Source: an uncultured Bacillota bacterium
GTDB taxonomy: Bacteria; Bacillota; Sulfobacillia; UBA995; UBA9673
DNA: 13,889 nucleotides
Direction: 5' to 3'
Assembly: GCA_937863905.1 (NCBI GenBank)
Contig: CALMHV010000193.1
Location: 1-13,889, forward strand
This document shows positions 1-6,630 of this stretch, in pieces. Positions within the stretch are counted from its first letter, which is position 1; each line of letters begins with the position of its first letter. Below the pieces are notes generated by a model. It saw only the letters and a program-made list of their open reading frames with translations, ran no database searches and was not told the DNA's origin. Position numbers and translations under genes: made by a program.

Positions 1-797
1 GCGATTTCCGGGTAGACCTGTTCCAAGCTCTGGCGCAGTTCCCCGCGCAGGATGCCGGGACCGCTGGGGACCGCGGCGGGCGCGGCACCCGGCTGCCCGG
101 AAGGGACGTCGGCCTCGCCGCCGCCAAGGGCGGCTTCGGCCACGGCCTCGTCGTAGGGAATCACGGCCAGTAAGTCTTCGCCAAAGGTGGCCTGGAGGAA
201 GTCGCGCTCCCGTCCAGAGCGGACCTTGTTTCCGACGACACGGACACTCGGGACGCCCATGTCCCGAGCCAGGCGGGCAATCGTGGTGGCGCTCTCGGCG
301 CTCACCCGGGTCGGCTCCGTGACGACCAGGAGCAGGTCGACGCCCTCCGCCGTCCCTCTGGTCAAGTGCTCAATGCCGGCGCCCATGTCCAGGACGACGA
401 GGTCCTCGTCGCTAAGAACAAGGGAGCTGACGATTGCTTTTAGGAACGCGTTCTCTTTGCAGTAACAGTGCGAACCAGCTGATTTGACCCCGCCCATCCG
501 GAAAAGAGAAATGTTGCCGCACTGAAGACGAAAGCGGTCAAGAATGTCGTCCACCGCCGGGTTCAGGATCAGGAACGCCCCTTTGCCCGTGCGTTCTTCG
601 ATGAGGTCCTTCATTTCGACGATCGGCGGCTGCTGGTCGAGGAGCGAGGAGGGAAAGCCTAAGGTCAAGCCAAGATTGGCGTCCGGGTCAGCGTCGACCG
701 CGAACACCTGATGACCCTTCTCGGCAAAGAGGGTGATAAGCGCCGCCGAAAGGGTTGACTTCCCGACCCCGCCCTTGCCCGCCAAGGCAATCTTCAT
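1..797 (-). CDS. cooC: CooC-type ATPase for Ni-CO dehydrogenase maturation (3' end off the window)
   Basis: Cytoplasmic MinD/NifH-like ATPase that in characterised CooC proteins uses ATP to help insert nickel into the active-site cluster of anaerobic CO dehydrogenase. At least 265 residues are visible, from ATG at 797 to the window edge. A deviant Walker A, GKGGVGKST, lies at residues 7-15 with its signature Lys8; DADPDANL is at 35-42 and LDMGAGIEH at 136-144. The diagnostic CooC metal-binding Cys-X-Cys is present as C111-Y-C113 in the segment SHCYCKENAF. Residues about 225-248 are an unusual Gly/Pro/Ala-rich stretch before the last helix. No strong Shine-Dalgarno is visible; the nearest purine tract (GAGG) is about 13 bases upstream. 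The gene lies downstream of the DUF3786 gene on the same strand. The CODH catalytic subunit is not in the window. The family call is firm; a general ParA/NifH-like ATPase is unlikely because of the CXC. Confidence 0.93.
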   Translation of the reverse strand, partial: MKIALAGKGGVGKSTLSAALITLFAEKGHQVFAVDADPDANLGLTLGFPSSLLDQQPPIVEMKDLIEERTGKGAFLILNPAVDDILDRFRLQCGNISLFRMGGVKSAGSHCYCKENAFLKAIVSSLVLSDEDLVVLDMGAGIEHLTRGTAEGVDLLLVVTEPTRVSAESATTIARLARDMGVPSVRVVGNKVRSGRERDFLQATFGEDLLAVIPYDEAVAEAALGGGEADVPSGQPGAAPAAVPSGPGILRGELRQSLEQVYPEI

Positions 798-893
798 AGT
801 GGAGCTACCGCCTCGGTGAAGGTATGTTGTACACGGCTGAAGGACTTTCCTTTGGACGAATGTTTCGACTATGTGTCTGTGAAGGACAGGTGA

Positions 894-917
894 GGTCTAG
901 GAGTCGGTCTAGGACCG
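894..917. repeat. 9-bp direct repeat with 12-bp period, plus small dyad
   Basis: GGTCTAGGA occurs at 894-902 and again at 906-914. The second copy is embedded in the dyad CGGTC-TAG-GACCG (905-917). It lies in the 225-base gap between the DUF3786 gene and cooC, about 100 bases upstream of the cooC start, so it could be an operator or a small hairpin after the DUF3786 gene. No T-tract follows on either strand. The function is a guess; the repeat is directly visible. The rest of 798-965 holds no gene that I can support. Confidence 0.5.
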
Positions 918-965
918 CGAATTCAGTGGTCTTCGCGCGTTTTTATGCTTCTGCAGGCATTACAC

Positions 966-1049
966 TTGCGGGCGCGCTCGCTCTCTAGGTCGGCTCCAGC
1001 GTTTGCGGGCGCGCCGGCTCTCTCAGGTCGGCTCCAGCGTTTGCGGGCG
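966..1049. repeat. 37/38-bp tandem repeat, about 2.25 copies, over the DUF3786 gene end
   Basis: Copy A is at 966-1002 (37 bp), copy B at 1003-1040 (38 bp) and a 9-bp start of a third at 1041-1049. A and B differ by two substitutions and one indel. The core AGGTCGGCTCCAGCG plus TTTGCGGGCG is identical at 987-1011 and 1025-1049. On the minus strand each copy encodes the same gene ending (QTLEPT then a stop): TGA at 1025-1023 in copy B, TAG at the equivalent place in copy A. The DUF3786 gene therefore ends inside the repeat, and the distal copy looks like a duplicated 3' end. Confidence 0.85.
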
Positions 1050-1769
1050 GGGCTGCCCGGGCGTGACGGCCATGCGGGCGGCCAGGAAGGCCTCGGCCGC
1101 GGCGACGACGAGGTCCTCGGTGTCCAGATAGGCCGAGGCCGAGCGGTCGAAGAGAACCTGGCCCGAAGCGGGGATCTCCTCGTCGCCCTCCCAGACGACA
1201 AAGCAGACAGGAACCATCGGGAAGACGTCGACCGAGGCCGAGGCGTGTCCGAAGGATTCCCGCCGGCCCCCAAGGCACAGGGCGGCCTCGACGAGCTTGC
1301 CGGGCTCGCGGCCGAACCGGCCGGCCATGGGCCGGATGAGCCGGTTGGTGAACGGGGTGTTGTAGATCTCGCCCCCGGGCAGTTCCCGGAAGGCGATCCA
1401 CTCGCCGGTCTTGGGCGTGCCGCGAGCCAGGGTGAGGTAGTGCAGGAGGAGGATGCTGATGGTCAGGAGATGGTCGCCGGCGGGGGCCGGTGGGACGGGA
1501 AGCGGTTCGCCCGGAACCAGCCGCGCGTCCGGGGTGGGGGCGGTAGCGCCGCCGCCGGCCATCGCCGGCGCGGGCAGCGGCTCTCCCGCCGTCACCTCAC
1601 CGCCCGGGAACCCCACGCGGTAGAGGCGACCCAGGACGGGCACTTCGAAGAACGAGCCCTCGCGGTCGAAGCGGCAAGCCGCCCGGCGGGCCACGGCCTC
1701 GGGGTCCTTCTCGGCGGCCAGGGCCTGGCAGGCGATCTGGTAGGCGTAGATGTAGTTGGTCTGGGGCAA
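1023..1769 (-). CDS. DUF3786 domain protein
   Basis: A 248-residue protein of unknown function. The C-terminal two thirds match what I recall of the DUF3786 family: a segment beginning GDHLLTISILLLHYLT, then TGEWIAFRELPGGEIYNTPF, and later VPVCFVVWEGDEEIPASG and LFDRSASAYLDTEDLV. These proteins are common in anaerobes with CO dehydrogenase/Wood-Ljungdahl enzymes, which fits the cooC gene downstream. I chose TTG at 1769 because GGAGGG stands eight bases before it on the minus strand and family-like sequence begins there (PQTNYIYAYQIA). The upstream in-frame ATGs at 1802 and 1892 lack a ribosome site and would add an Arg-rich, hairpin-encoded leader. A Pro/Ala-rich stretch interrupts the domain between about residues 66 and 100. 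The last codons lie in a tandem repeat. Family fairly sure; function unknown. Confidence 0.82.
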   Translation of the reverse strand: MPQTNYIYAYQIACQALAAEKDPEAVARRAACRFDREGSFFEVPVLGRLYRVGFPGGEVTAGEPLPAPAMAGGGATAPTPDARLVPGEPLPVPPAPAGDHLLTISILLLHYLTLARGTPKTGEWIAFRELPGGEIYNTPFTNRLIRPMAGRFGREPGKLVEAALCLGGRRESFGHASASVDVFPMVPVCFVVWEGDEEIPASGQVLFDRSASAYLDTEDLVVAAAEAFLAARMAVTPGQPRPQTLEPT

Positions 1770-1828
1770 GGTGGCGTCCCTCCGGAAGGCGCCTGTTCTC
1801 ATGCGGCGCTCACGCGACAACGCCCGTG

Positions 1829-1887
1829 GCCTTCGGGCCGAAGGCGCCCATAAGCGCCGACTAAGCCTCAGCCTACGGCTGAAAGGC
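1829..1887 (-). terminator. Cluster of GC-rich hairpins between MNT and DUF3786 genes
   Basis: Two perfect short dyads are visible. GCCTTCGG-G-CCGAAGGC lies at 1829-1845. TCAGCC-TAC-GGCTGA lies at 1868-1882 and includes the TAG stop of the MNT gene at 1875-1873; outer bases (GCC at 1865-1867, GGC at 1885-1887) could extend this stem past a bulge. On the minus strand they follow the toxin-antitoxin pair and precede the DUF3786 gene, so they could form a terminator or attenuator. No uridine tract follows, so an intrinsic terminator is not proven. Confidence 0.35.
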
Positions 1888-2214
1888 CACAACTTCCGGC
1901 TGTTTCAGTATGTGGCCGAGGAATGAGGCCCGTCGGCCCTTCCTAGAGTCGAATTCCTCGGGCGAATACGCCCGGACCTCTATGGGCTCAAAGACTTCGG
2001 ACAGGGCCTCGCCAAGGACCTCCCAGCGCTTCCACGTGGGCATGCCCGAAAACGCGGAGGACACGACAATGAGGTCGATGTCGCTGTCCGGTCTTGCATC
2101 GCCTCTTGCGTGGGAGCCGAAGAGGTACACTCTGTCGGTGGGAACGCCCTGGCGCCTCAAGGCCGCCAGGTACGCCTTGACCACGACGGTCAACTGACTT
2201 GTTTCCTCAGGCAC
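1873..2214 (-). CDS. MNT-type minimal nucleotidyltransferase (antitoxin of HEPN/MNT pair)
   Basis: A protein of 113 residues with the polymerase-beta-like minimal nucleotidyltransferase fold. The hallmark GSX10DXD is intact in GSHARGDARPDSDIDLIVVS, giving the glycine-serine and the two metal-binding aspartates; the third acidic residue is probably in the later strand FEPIEVRAYS. In characterised HEPN/MNT (HepT/MntA) systems the MNT partner AMPylates and so silences the HEPN RNase toxin. The given start is GTG at 2214, overlapping the end of the HEPN gene by 25 bases. A start seven codons later at TTG 2193 is equally attractive: it overlaps the HEPN stop as TTGA and has GAGGA upstream. Either start implies translational coupling. 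Base composition looks less GC-rich than the flanking metabolic genes, suggesting transfer. Family certain; antitoxin role inferred from pairing. Confidence 0.88.
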   Translation of the reverse strand: MPEETSQLTVVVKAYLAALRRQGVPTDRVYLFGSHARGDARPDSDIDLIVVSSAFSGMPTWKRWEVLGEALSEVFEPIEVRAYSPEEFDSRKGRRASFLGHILKQPEVVAFQP

Positions 2215-2570
2215 TCCACGACCTCCCCCGCTCTCCTGACATACTCCTGCACAACAGTTGGCGGGAAATCGTCCAAAGCCTTGCTTAGTTCCTCCGGGTA
2301 CCTGGTCGACACACCCGCCGAACTCAACCGGGTGAGGAACTTGATTTCGTCAGGCGTTAGGTTGGGGCTCGCCAATCCGACCAGTTGAACCAAGCTGTGT
2401 GTCCTGGGGGGAGCGTCACCGGTCCGCTGGACTACCAGGGCCTTCAGCGCCTTCTCCACGGCCATATGACACATGAAGACGGCGTATATGTAGCGCCTCG
2501 AATCAAGCATGGCCTGGGCGGTCTCCAGGTCGTATTCGGACTGGCTCAGCCATTCGCGAGCCTCATCCAT
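2190..2570 (-). CDS. HEPN domain protein (toxin of HEPN/MNT pair)
   Basis: A protein of 126 residues, all-helical by appearance, matching the HEPN family (Pfam HEPN, PF05168 type). It opens with the usual helix (MDEAREWLSQSEYDLETAQ), has the conserved mid-helix VFMCHMAVEKALKALVV, then APPRTHSLVQL and STRYPEEL. HEPN toxins of this kind are RNases held in check by the MNT partner encoded next. The canonical R-X4-6-H RNase motif is not clearly present: the candidate His, in PPRTH, has no Arg at 4-6 residues before it. Catalytic competence is therefore uncertain. ATG at 2570 fits the family N-terminus; the in-frame codons further upstream (to 2624) would add 18 non-conserved residues. The only purine-rich site (GGAG) is about 14 bases upstream, rather far. 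The stop overlaps the MNT gene. Confidence 0.87.
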   Translation of the reverse strand: MDEAREWLSQSEYDLETAQAMLDSRRYIYAVFMCHMAVEKALKALVVQRTGDAPPRTHSLVQLVGLASPNLTPDEIKFLTRLSSAGVSTRYPEELSKALDDFPPTVVQEYVRRAGEVVECLRKQVS

Positions 2571-2595
2571 ACGGTGTTTACCATCTCCACGTCCC

Positions 2596-2624
2596 AGGCT
2601 ATCATCACCAGGAGTAAGCATCAA
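2596..2624 (-). promoter_or_regulatory. Possible promoter of the HEPN/MNT pair
   Basis: On the minus strand TTGATG (2624-2619) is followed after exactly 17 bases by TAGCCT (2601-2596), with TG one base before the -10, giving an extended -10 arrangement. Four of six -35 positions and three of six -10 positions match sigma-A consensus. Transcription would begin about 20 bases before the HEPN start. This is a weak match in the 155-base gap after the AOR gene, in which I see nothing else. Confidence 0.28.
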
Positions 2625-2725
2625 CTGTGAGCTGACGTGAACGATGCGCCCGGCGTCCTGGCCTCCGTGAGAACGGACCAGACCTGGACCGTCTGAGCGG
2701 CGGCCGAGCGGTCAATCCTGGACGC

Positions 2726-4717
2726 TCATACCTCCCCGATGAGCGCCGCCAACCTCCCCAGCCCCAGCCGCTCCAGGACCTCGCGGCGCGCGTAGCCGCG
2801 CTCGTCCAGACCCCGAAGCTCGGACCACTCGGCCAGCATGCCGGGCAGGTCGGGCTCGGAACCGGCGGCCCCACCGTCCTCAAGGACCTCAAGGAGCCTC
2901 GGCGAGAGGGTGTCGTCCCGGCCGTCCGAACCGTAGAGGTTGCCGATGCCGCGCTTGGCGTTCCAGATGCGCTCGCCGCACTCCATGATGTCCTCAAGGG
3001 AGTAGCCGAACCCGGTCACCGCGTTGAGCATGGCCGCGAGGTCGTTCGCGCTGTACATGTTCCCGCCGAGCTGGCAGAGAACGGCCGACTGGCCGGACAC
3101 GGCCCCCAGGTCCTGGGCGAGCTTGCAGAGACGGCCCTTGCCCTCCGACGACTGCTGGAGCCCGTCGGATTCCACCCCGACCTCCGGGGCCATGACGCCG
3201 GCGTGCTCGGCCCCGTACATCAGGCCGTTCATGTGGCAGGCGCCGCGCGTCGAGGTGGCGTAGGAAAGGGCCATGCCGTGGACGGCCCGCGGGTCGTGGG
3301 CGGGCGCTTCGAGGCCCCTGGCCGTGGCCAGGAACGCCAGGGCCTCCGGCCGTCCGAGGCGCCGGGCGAGCCGGGTGCTCCCCTCCGCCAGAGCGTCACC
3401 GACCGGACCGCGCCGGGCGGCGATGTCCTCGATAAGCCGGACCATGAGGGGCGCATCGCCCCAGCCCTTGGCGAGTTCGGCGGCCGCCCCCGCCCCGACG
3501 AGCCCGTCCAGCAGCCCCTTCTCGGCGGCTTCGTAGGCGTAGGCCAGGGTGCCGCCGGCCGTGATGGTGTCAAGGCCCAGGCGGTTACAGACTTCGCCGG
3601 CCACGAGCAGGGCCGGCAGGTCGCTGATGAGGAGGTTCGGACCCAGACAGCCCAGGGTCTCGTACTCGGCCCCCGGAGCGTTTTCGAGCTTGCGCCCCAG
3701 CGCTTCGGCCGTGACCTTGCGCTTGCAGGCGATGGGGCAAGCGAAGCAAGAGCTGGTCCCGACGAGGACGGCCCCGTACCCGCCCACCCCCACCTTCTCG
3801 AGTTCGTCGCCCCACGCGCCAAGCGACCAGTTGCGGATGGGGACGTCGCCGATGAGGCCCCCGAGGTCCATGCCCATGATGGTGCCGGCCTCGTGGAGGC
3901 TCTTGGTGACCATGTTCTCGTGGGCCCGGGTGACGAACCCGGTGGCCAGTTCCTTGACGGCCGCGGGGTCGGCGAGGGTGAAGCCGCCCTCCGGACCGGC
4001 CTGCCCGGCCTGGCCCATGGCGCCGCGGGCCACTACCGCCTTGAGGTTCTTCGCCCCCATCACCGCGCCCATGCCGGTGCGGCCGGCGACGTGGTGCTTG
4101 TCGTGGACGATGGCGGCGTAGCGAACCAGGTTCTCACCGGCCGGACCGATGGTGAAGACCCTGGGACGGCGGAGCTTGGCGTCAGCGGTCCCGGCGGCCC
4201 CGTGTCTGGCGGCCAGGAGGTCGGCCGTATCGTAGGTGTCCCGGCCCCAGAGGTCGTCGGCCGGCTCGAGGCTGGCCCGGCCCCGGTCGATGAGGAGATA
4301 GACGGGCTTGGCGGCGCGTCCGGTGACGAGGACGCCGTCGTACCCGGCGAACTTGAGCTCGGCTCCGAAGAACCCGCCGACATTGGCCTCACCCCAGAGG
4401 CCGGTGAGCGGGGAACGGGCCGAAACGGTCCACCGGGAAGTCGCCGGAAGGCGGGTGCCCGTCAGCGGGCCGGTGGCAATGATGAAAGGGTTGTCGGGGC
4501 CGAGGGGGTCGGGGTAGCCGGCGTCGGAGGCCACGCCGCCGCCGGTGGGCATCCGTCCCGTCGCCCTGGCAGCCTCCAGGATCTCCTCGAGAAAGAGATG
4601 GGCCGCCAGGCCCGAGCCCCCCACGTAGTCGCGAAGGACAGTGGGCGAGAGAGGGATGTCGGTAAGGGACCCCTTGGAGAGATCGACCCTAAGGAACTTG
4701 CCGCAGTAACCGTTCAT
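2726..4717 (-). CDS. aor: Aldehyde:ferredoxin oxidoreductase (tungsten-pterin, AOR family)
   Basis: A cytoplasmic enzyme of 663 residues that oxidises aldehydes to carboxylic acids with ferredoxin, or runs in reverse, using a bis-pterin tungsten centre and one [4Fe-4S] cluster. The N-terminus MNGYCGKFLRVDLSKG and the segment GPLTGTRLPATSRWTVSARS are characteristic, followed by GEANVGGFFGAELKFAGYDG. Cluster ligands are visible: C324-X2-C327-X3-C331 in SSCFACPIACKR, with the distant fourth cysteine probably C548 in AVLCQLGGN. GAEYETLGCLGPN and the later HGMALSYATSTRGACHMNG fit the pterin-binding domains. Start ATG 4717 has AGGAGG seven or eight bases upstream. Length is near or slightly above the family norm of roughly 600-650. 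It is the last gene of the ADH-SCP2-AOR run; the gap to SCP2 holds a tandem repeat. The substrate cannot be read from sequence. Confidence 0.95.
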   Translation of the reverse strand: MNGYCGKFLRVDLSKGSLTDIPLSPTVLRDYVGGSGLAAHLFLEEILEAARATGRMPTGGGVASDAGYPDPLGPDNPFIIATGPLTGTRLPATSRWTVSARSPLTGLWGEANVGGFFGAELKFAGYDGVLVTGRAAKPVYLLIDRGRASLEPADDLWGRDTYDTADLLAARHGAAGTADAKLRRPRVFTIGPAGENLVRYAAIVHDKHHVAGRTGMGAVMGAKNLKAVVARGAMGQAGQAGPEGGFTLADPAAVKELATGFVTRAHENMVTKSLHEAGTIMGMDLGGLIGDVPIRNWSLGAWGDELEKVGVGGYGAVLVGTSSCFACPIACKRKVTAEALGRKLENAPGAEYETLGCLGPNLLISDLPALLVAGEVCNRLGLDTITAGGTLAYAYEAAEKGLLDGLVGAGAAAELAKGWGDAPLMVRLIEDIAARRGPVGDALAEGSTRLARRLGRPEALAFLATARGLEAPAHDPRAVHGMALSYATSTRGACHMNGLMYGAEHAGVMAPEVGVESDGLQQSSEGKGRLCKLAQDLGAVSGQSAVLCQLGGNMYSANDLAAMLNAVTGFGYSLEDIMECGERIWNAKRGIGNLYGSDGRDDTLSPRLLEVLEDGGAAGSEPDLPGMLAEWSELRGLDERGYARREVLERLGLGRLAALIGEV

Positions 4718-4740
4718 GCCCGGCTCCTCCTAATCTTGAC

Positions 4741-4815
4741 GCGCCAAAGCCGCACCACGCGGGTCGCGCCAAGGCCGCACGACGCGGGTCGCGCCAAGGC
4801 CGCACGACGCGGGGC
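4741..4815. repeat. Three tandem copies of a 25-bp unit between SCP2 and AOR genes
   Basis: Units lie at 4741-4765, 4766-4790 and 4791-4815 with no spacer. Units 2 and 3 differ only near the last positions (GGGTC versus GGGGC); unit 1 has two further changes. The unit begins GCGCCAAGGCCGCACGACGC. It fills most of the 133-base gap between the SCP2 stop (4851) and the AOR start (4717), outside the AOR ribosome site. It could be a hypervariable spacer or a binding or RNA-processing site. 25 bp is not a multiple of three, and neither neighbour reads through it. Confidence 0.9.
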
Positions 4816-4850
4816 GCGTCGGCCTCGACAGCACCGCTGGCGCCGACCGG

Positions 4851-5276
4851 CTAGATGACCTTGTCGGCCTTGCCTATCTTCTTGAGATACTCCGGGTACA
4901 GGGTGTAGGCGGGCTTGATGGCCGGCAGGAGCTTGAGGATGGACGGGATGGGCCCCTGGGCCTTCATGTCGCCCTTGGCCAGGGCCTGCACCAGGTTGAC
5001 CTTGCCGAACCAGAAGCGGTGGGCGATGTCGGCGGTCATGGTCATCTTGACGTCGGGCTTGAGGTCGCACGGGCCTTCGATGATCCGGAAGAAGGACCCC
5101 TTGGGGGGCGGGTTCTTGGCGTCGACGGTGATGATGGAGTCGGGCTCGCTGTAGACGAACTGGATGATGAGCCCGGAAGCACCGATCTTCTCCCCCATCT
5201 CCGGGTGGTCGGTCACCGTCTTGAAGAACCCTCCGACGCACTGATAGACCTCTGCCGCATCCTTGAACGTCGCCAT
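4851..5276 (-). CDS. SCP2 sterol-carrier domain protein
   Basis: A stand-alone SCP2-type protein of 141 residues, presumably cytoplasmic (no signal peptide). SCP2 domains have a hydrophobic tunnel that binds fatty acids, acyl-CoA and other lipids. Visible family features are an N-terminal helix, the strand IITVDAKN, a middle segment MTMTADIAHRFWFGKVNLVQALAKGDMKAQG that fits the SCP2 pattern in which a helix is followed by a glycine-rich turn, and a C-terminal helix LKLLPAIKPAYTLYPEYLKK. ATG 5276 has a GGGGG tract nine bases upstream. It begins 23 bases after the alcohol dehydrogenase stop, so the two are almost certainly cotranscribed, with AOR after it. The context suggests that it carries a hydrophobic alcohol, aldehyde or acid for these enzymes; this is inference. 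Domain call firm, role not. Confidence 0.88.
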   Translation of the reverse strand: MATFKDAAEVYQCVGGFFKTVTDHPEMGEKIGASGLIIQFVYSEPDSIITVDAKNPPPKGSFFRIIEGPCDLKPDVKMTMTADIAHRFWFGKVNLVQALAKGDMKAQGPIPSILKLLPAIKPAYTLYPEYLKKIGKADKVI

Positions 5277-5299
5277 GCGCGAAACCCCCTTCTGACGTG

Positions 5300-6457
5300 C
5301 TAGTAGACCTTCTTTAGGACTTCGAGCAGTTCCTCGGCCACGGCCTCGCGCGGGTTGGTGTAGATGGCCGCGTCGAGGCAGGCCGTCTCGGCCACAAGCG
5401 CCAGTTCGCCCTCGGGGACCTTGAGGTCCCGCAGGCGCGTCGGGAGCTTGACGCGCGGGAGAAGGCCCCGGACAAAGTCGATGGCCGCCCGGGCATCCCT
5501 GGCCTGGTCGCCGGTCGGCTTGAGCCCGAAGGCCCGGGCCAGGTCGGCCAGGCGAGCCTCAGCCACCGGCAGGTTATACTCCATGCCCGGGGCCAGCAGA
5601 ACAGCGTTGGCCAGCCCGTGCGGCACCTCGTAGAGACCGCCGAGGGTGTGGGCCAGGGCGTGGACGCAGCCGACCATGGCCGAACTGAAGGCCATGCCGG
5701 CCTCACACGCGGCGACCAGCATCTCGTAGCGGGCCTCCAGATTGGCGCCGTCGTCGACGGCCACCGGGAGCCAGCGGACGATGATCCCGCAGGCGTGGAG
5801 GGCGATGCCGTCGGAGATGGGCCGCCAGTTGGTCGAAAGGTAGGCCTCCACGGCGTGGGTGAGGGCGTCCAGGCCGGTGGAGGCGGTGAGGGAGGGCGGC
5901 AGGGACAAGGTGAGTTCCGGGTCGAGGACGGCCAGGTCGGCGGCCAGGTGGTTGGAGACGATGGTCTGCTTGGACTTGGTGGCGTCGTCGCGGATGACGG
6001 CGTAGGCCGTGACCTCGCTGCCGGTTCCGGCTGTGGTGGGGATGGCCACGAGCGGGCCGAGTTGCCGTTCGATGAGCCCGAAACCCTGGTAGTCGATGTA
6101 GTCGCCGCCCAGGGAGAGGACCACGTTCATGCCCTTGGCCGTGTCGATGACGCTGCCGCCGCCGATGGCGATGAGAATGTCGCCACGCGCGGCCCGGCAA
6201 GCGGCCGCCCCCCGCATGACCACCCCGAACTCGGAGTTGGGCGGCACCTCGTCGAACACGCCGACCAGGTCGAGCTCAGCGTCGGCCAGGCTCTTCTTCA
6301 CCCGGTCGAGAAAGCCCAGTTGGCCGACGACCTTGTCGGTGACGATGAAGGCCCGCTTCCGCTCGAAACGCCTTAGTTCGTTGCCCAAGGCCGAGGCCAC
6401 CCCCGGACCGGCGACGACCCGCGAACGGATATGGTAATCGAAGTACTCGGGAAGCAT
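5300..6457 (-). CDS. Iron-containing (group III) alcohol dehydrogenase
   Basis: An NAD(P)-dependent alcohol/aldehyde oxidoreductase of 385 residues, the standard length for the FucO/YqhD/butanol-dehydrogenase family. The nucleotide-binding loop IAIGGGSVIDTAKGMN is at residues 97-111 and the phosphate-contact segment PTTAGTGSEVT at 140-150. All four metal ligands align with FucO: D197 and H201 in GLDALTHAVE, H266 in CVHALAHTLGG, and H280 in EVPHGLANAVLL. I chose ATG 6457 because AGGGGG lies eight bases upstream and the protein then opens at the family N-terminus (LPEYFDYHI); a longer reading to 6718 would run over the divergent gene's ribosome site and lipoprotein start. It is the first gene of the ADH-SCP2-AOR set. 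With AOR it would link alcohol and acid through an aldehyde. The substrate is unknown. Confidence 0.94.
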   Translation of the reverse strand: MLPEYFDYHIRSRVVAGPGVASALGNELRRFERKRAFIVTDKVVGQLGFLDRVKKSLADAELDLVGVFDEVPPNSEFGVVMRGAAACRAARGDILIAIGGGSVIDTAKGMNVVLSLGGDYIDYQGFGLIERQLGPLVAIPTTAGTGSEVTAYAVIRDDATKSKQTIVSNHLAADLAVLDPELTLSLPPSLTASTGLDALTHAVEAYLSTNWRPISDGIALHACGIIVRWLPVAVDDGANLEARYEMLVAACEAGMAFSSAMVGCVHALAHTLGGLYEVPHGLANAVLLAPGMEYNLPVAEARLADLARAFGLKPTGDQARDARAAIDFVRGLLPRVKLPTRLRDLKVPEGELALVAETACLDAAIYTNPREAVAEELLEVLKKVY

Positions 6458-6584
6458 CGGCAAACCCCCTATGTGCGAAGTCCTTGCTAACATTGGACAG
6501 CGAGGCAGGGGTTTCCTGTCTCGGGACGACAAGAGGACGGGCCCGCCACGGGGTAGAATACAGGAGCGACTCGGCGGTCGCATC

Positions 6585-6624
6585 CGACCGATGTTCTCGG
6601 AGGGCGACCGATGTTCTCGGAGGG
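6585..6624 (+). repeat. Perfect 20-bp tandem duplication containing the lipoprotein ribosome site
   Basis: Two identical 20-bp units abut at 6585-6604 and 6605-6624; each reads CGACCGATGTTCTCGGAGGG. The second ends in GGAGGG, six bases before the lipoprotein ATG at 6631, so the duplication provides two Shine-Dalgarno sequences, each preceded by an ATG. It lies in the 173-base divergent gap between the alcohol dehydrogenase and lipoprotein genes. I see no convincing promoter in that gap on either strand. Confidence 0.92.
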
Positions 6625-6630
6625 TTGGCG

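Noticed and set aside
3203..4858. 551-residue plus-strand open frame opposite AOR
   Set aside because: It lies antisense to a clear AOR gene, is low in complexity (G, A, V, D, E rich) and shows no domain; such frames are common in GC-rich DNA.
6540..6560. TAGAAT at about 6554 as a -10 of the lipoprotein gene
   Set aside because: No -35 or extended -10 is associated with it, so it is not supported beyond chance.
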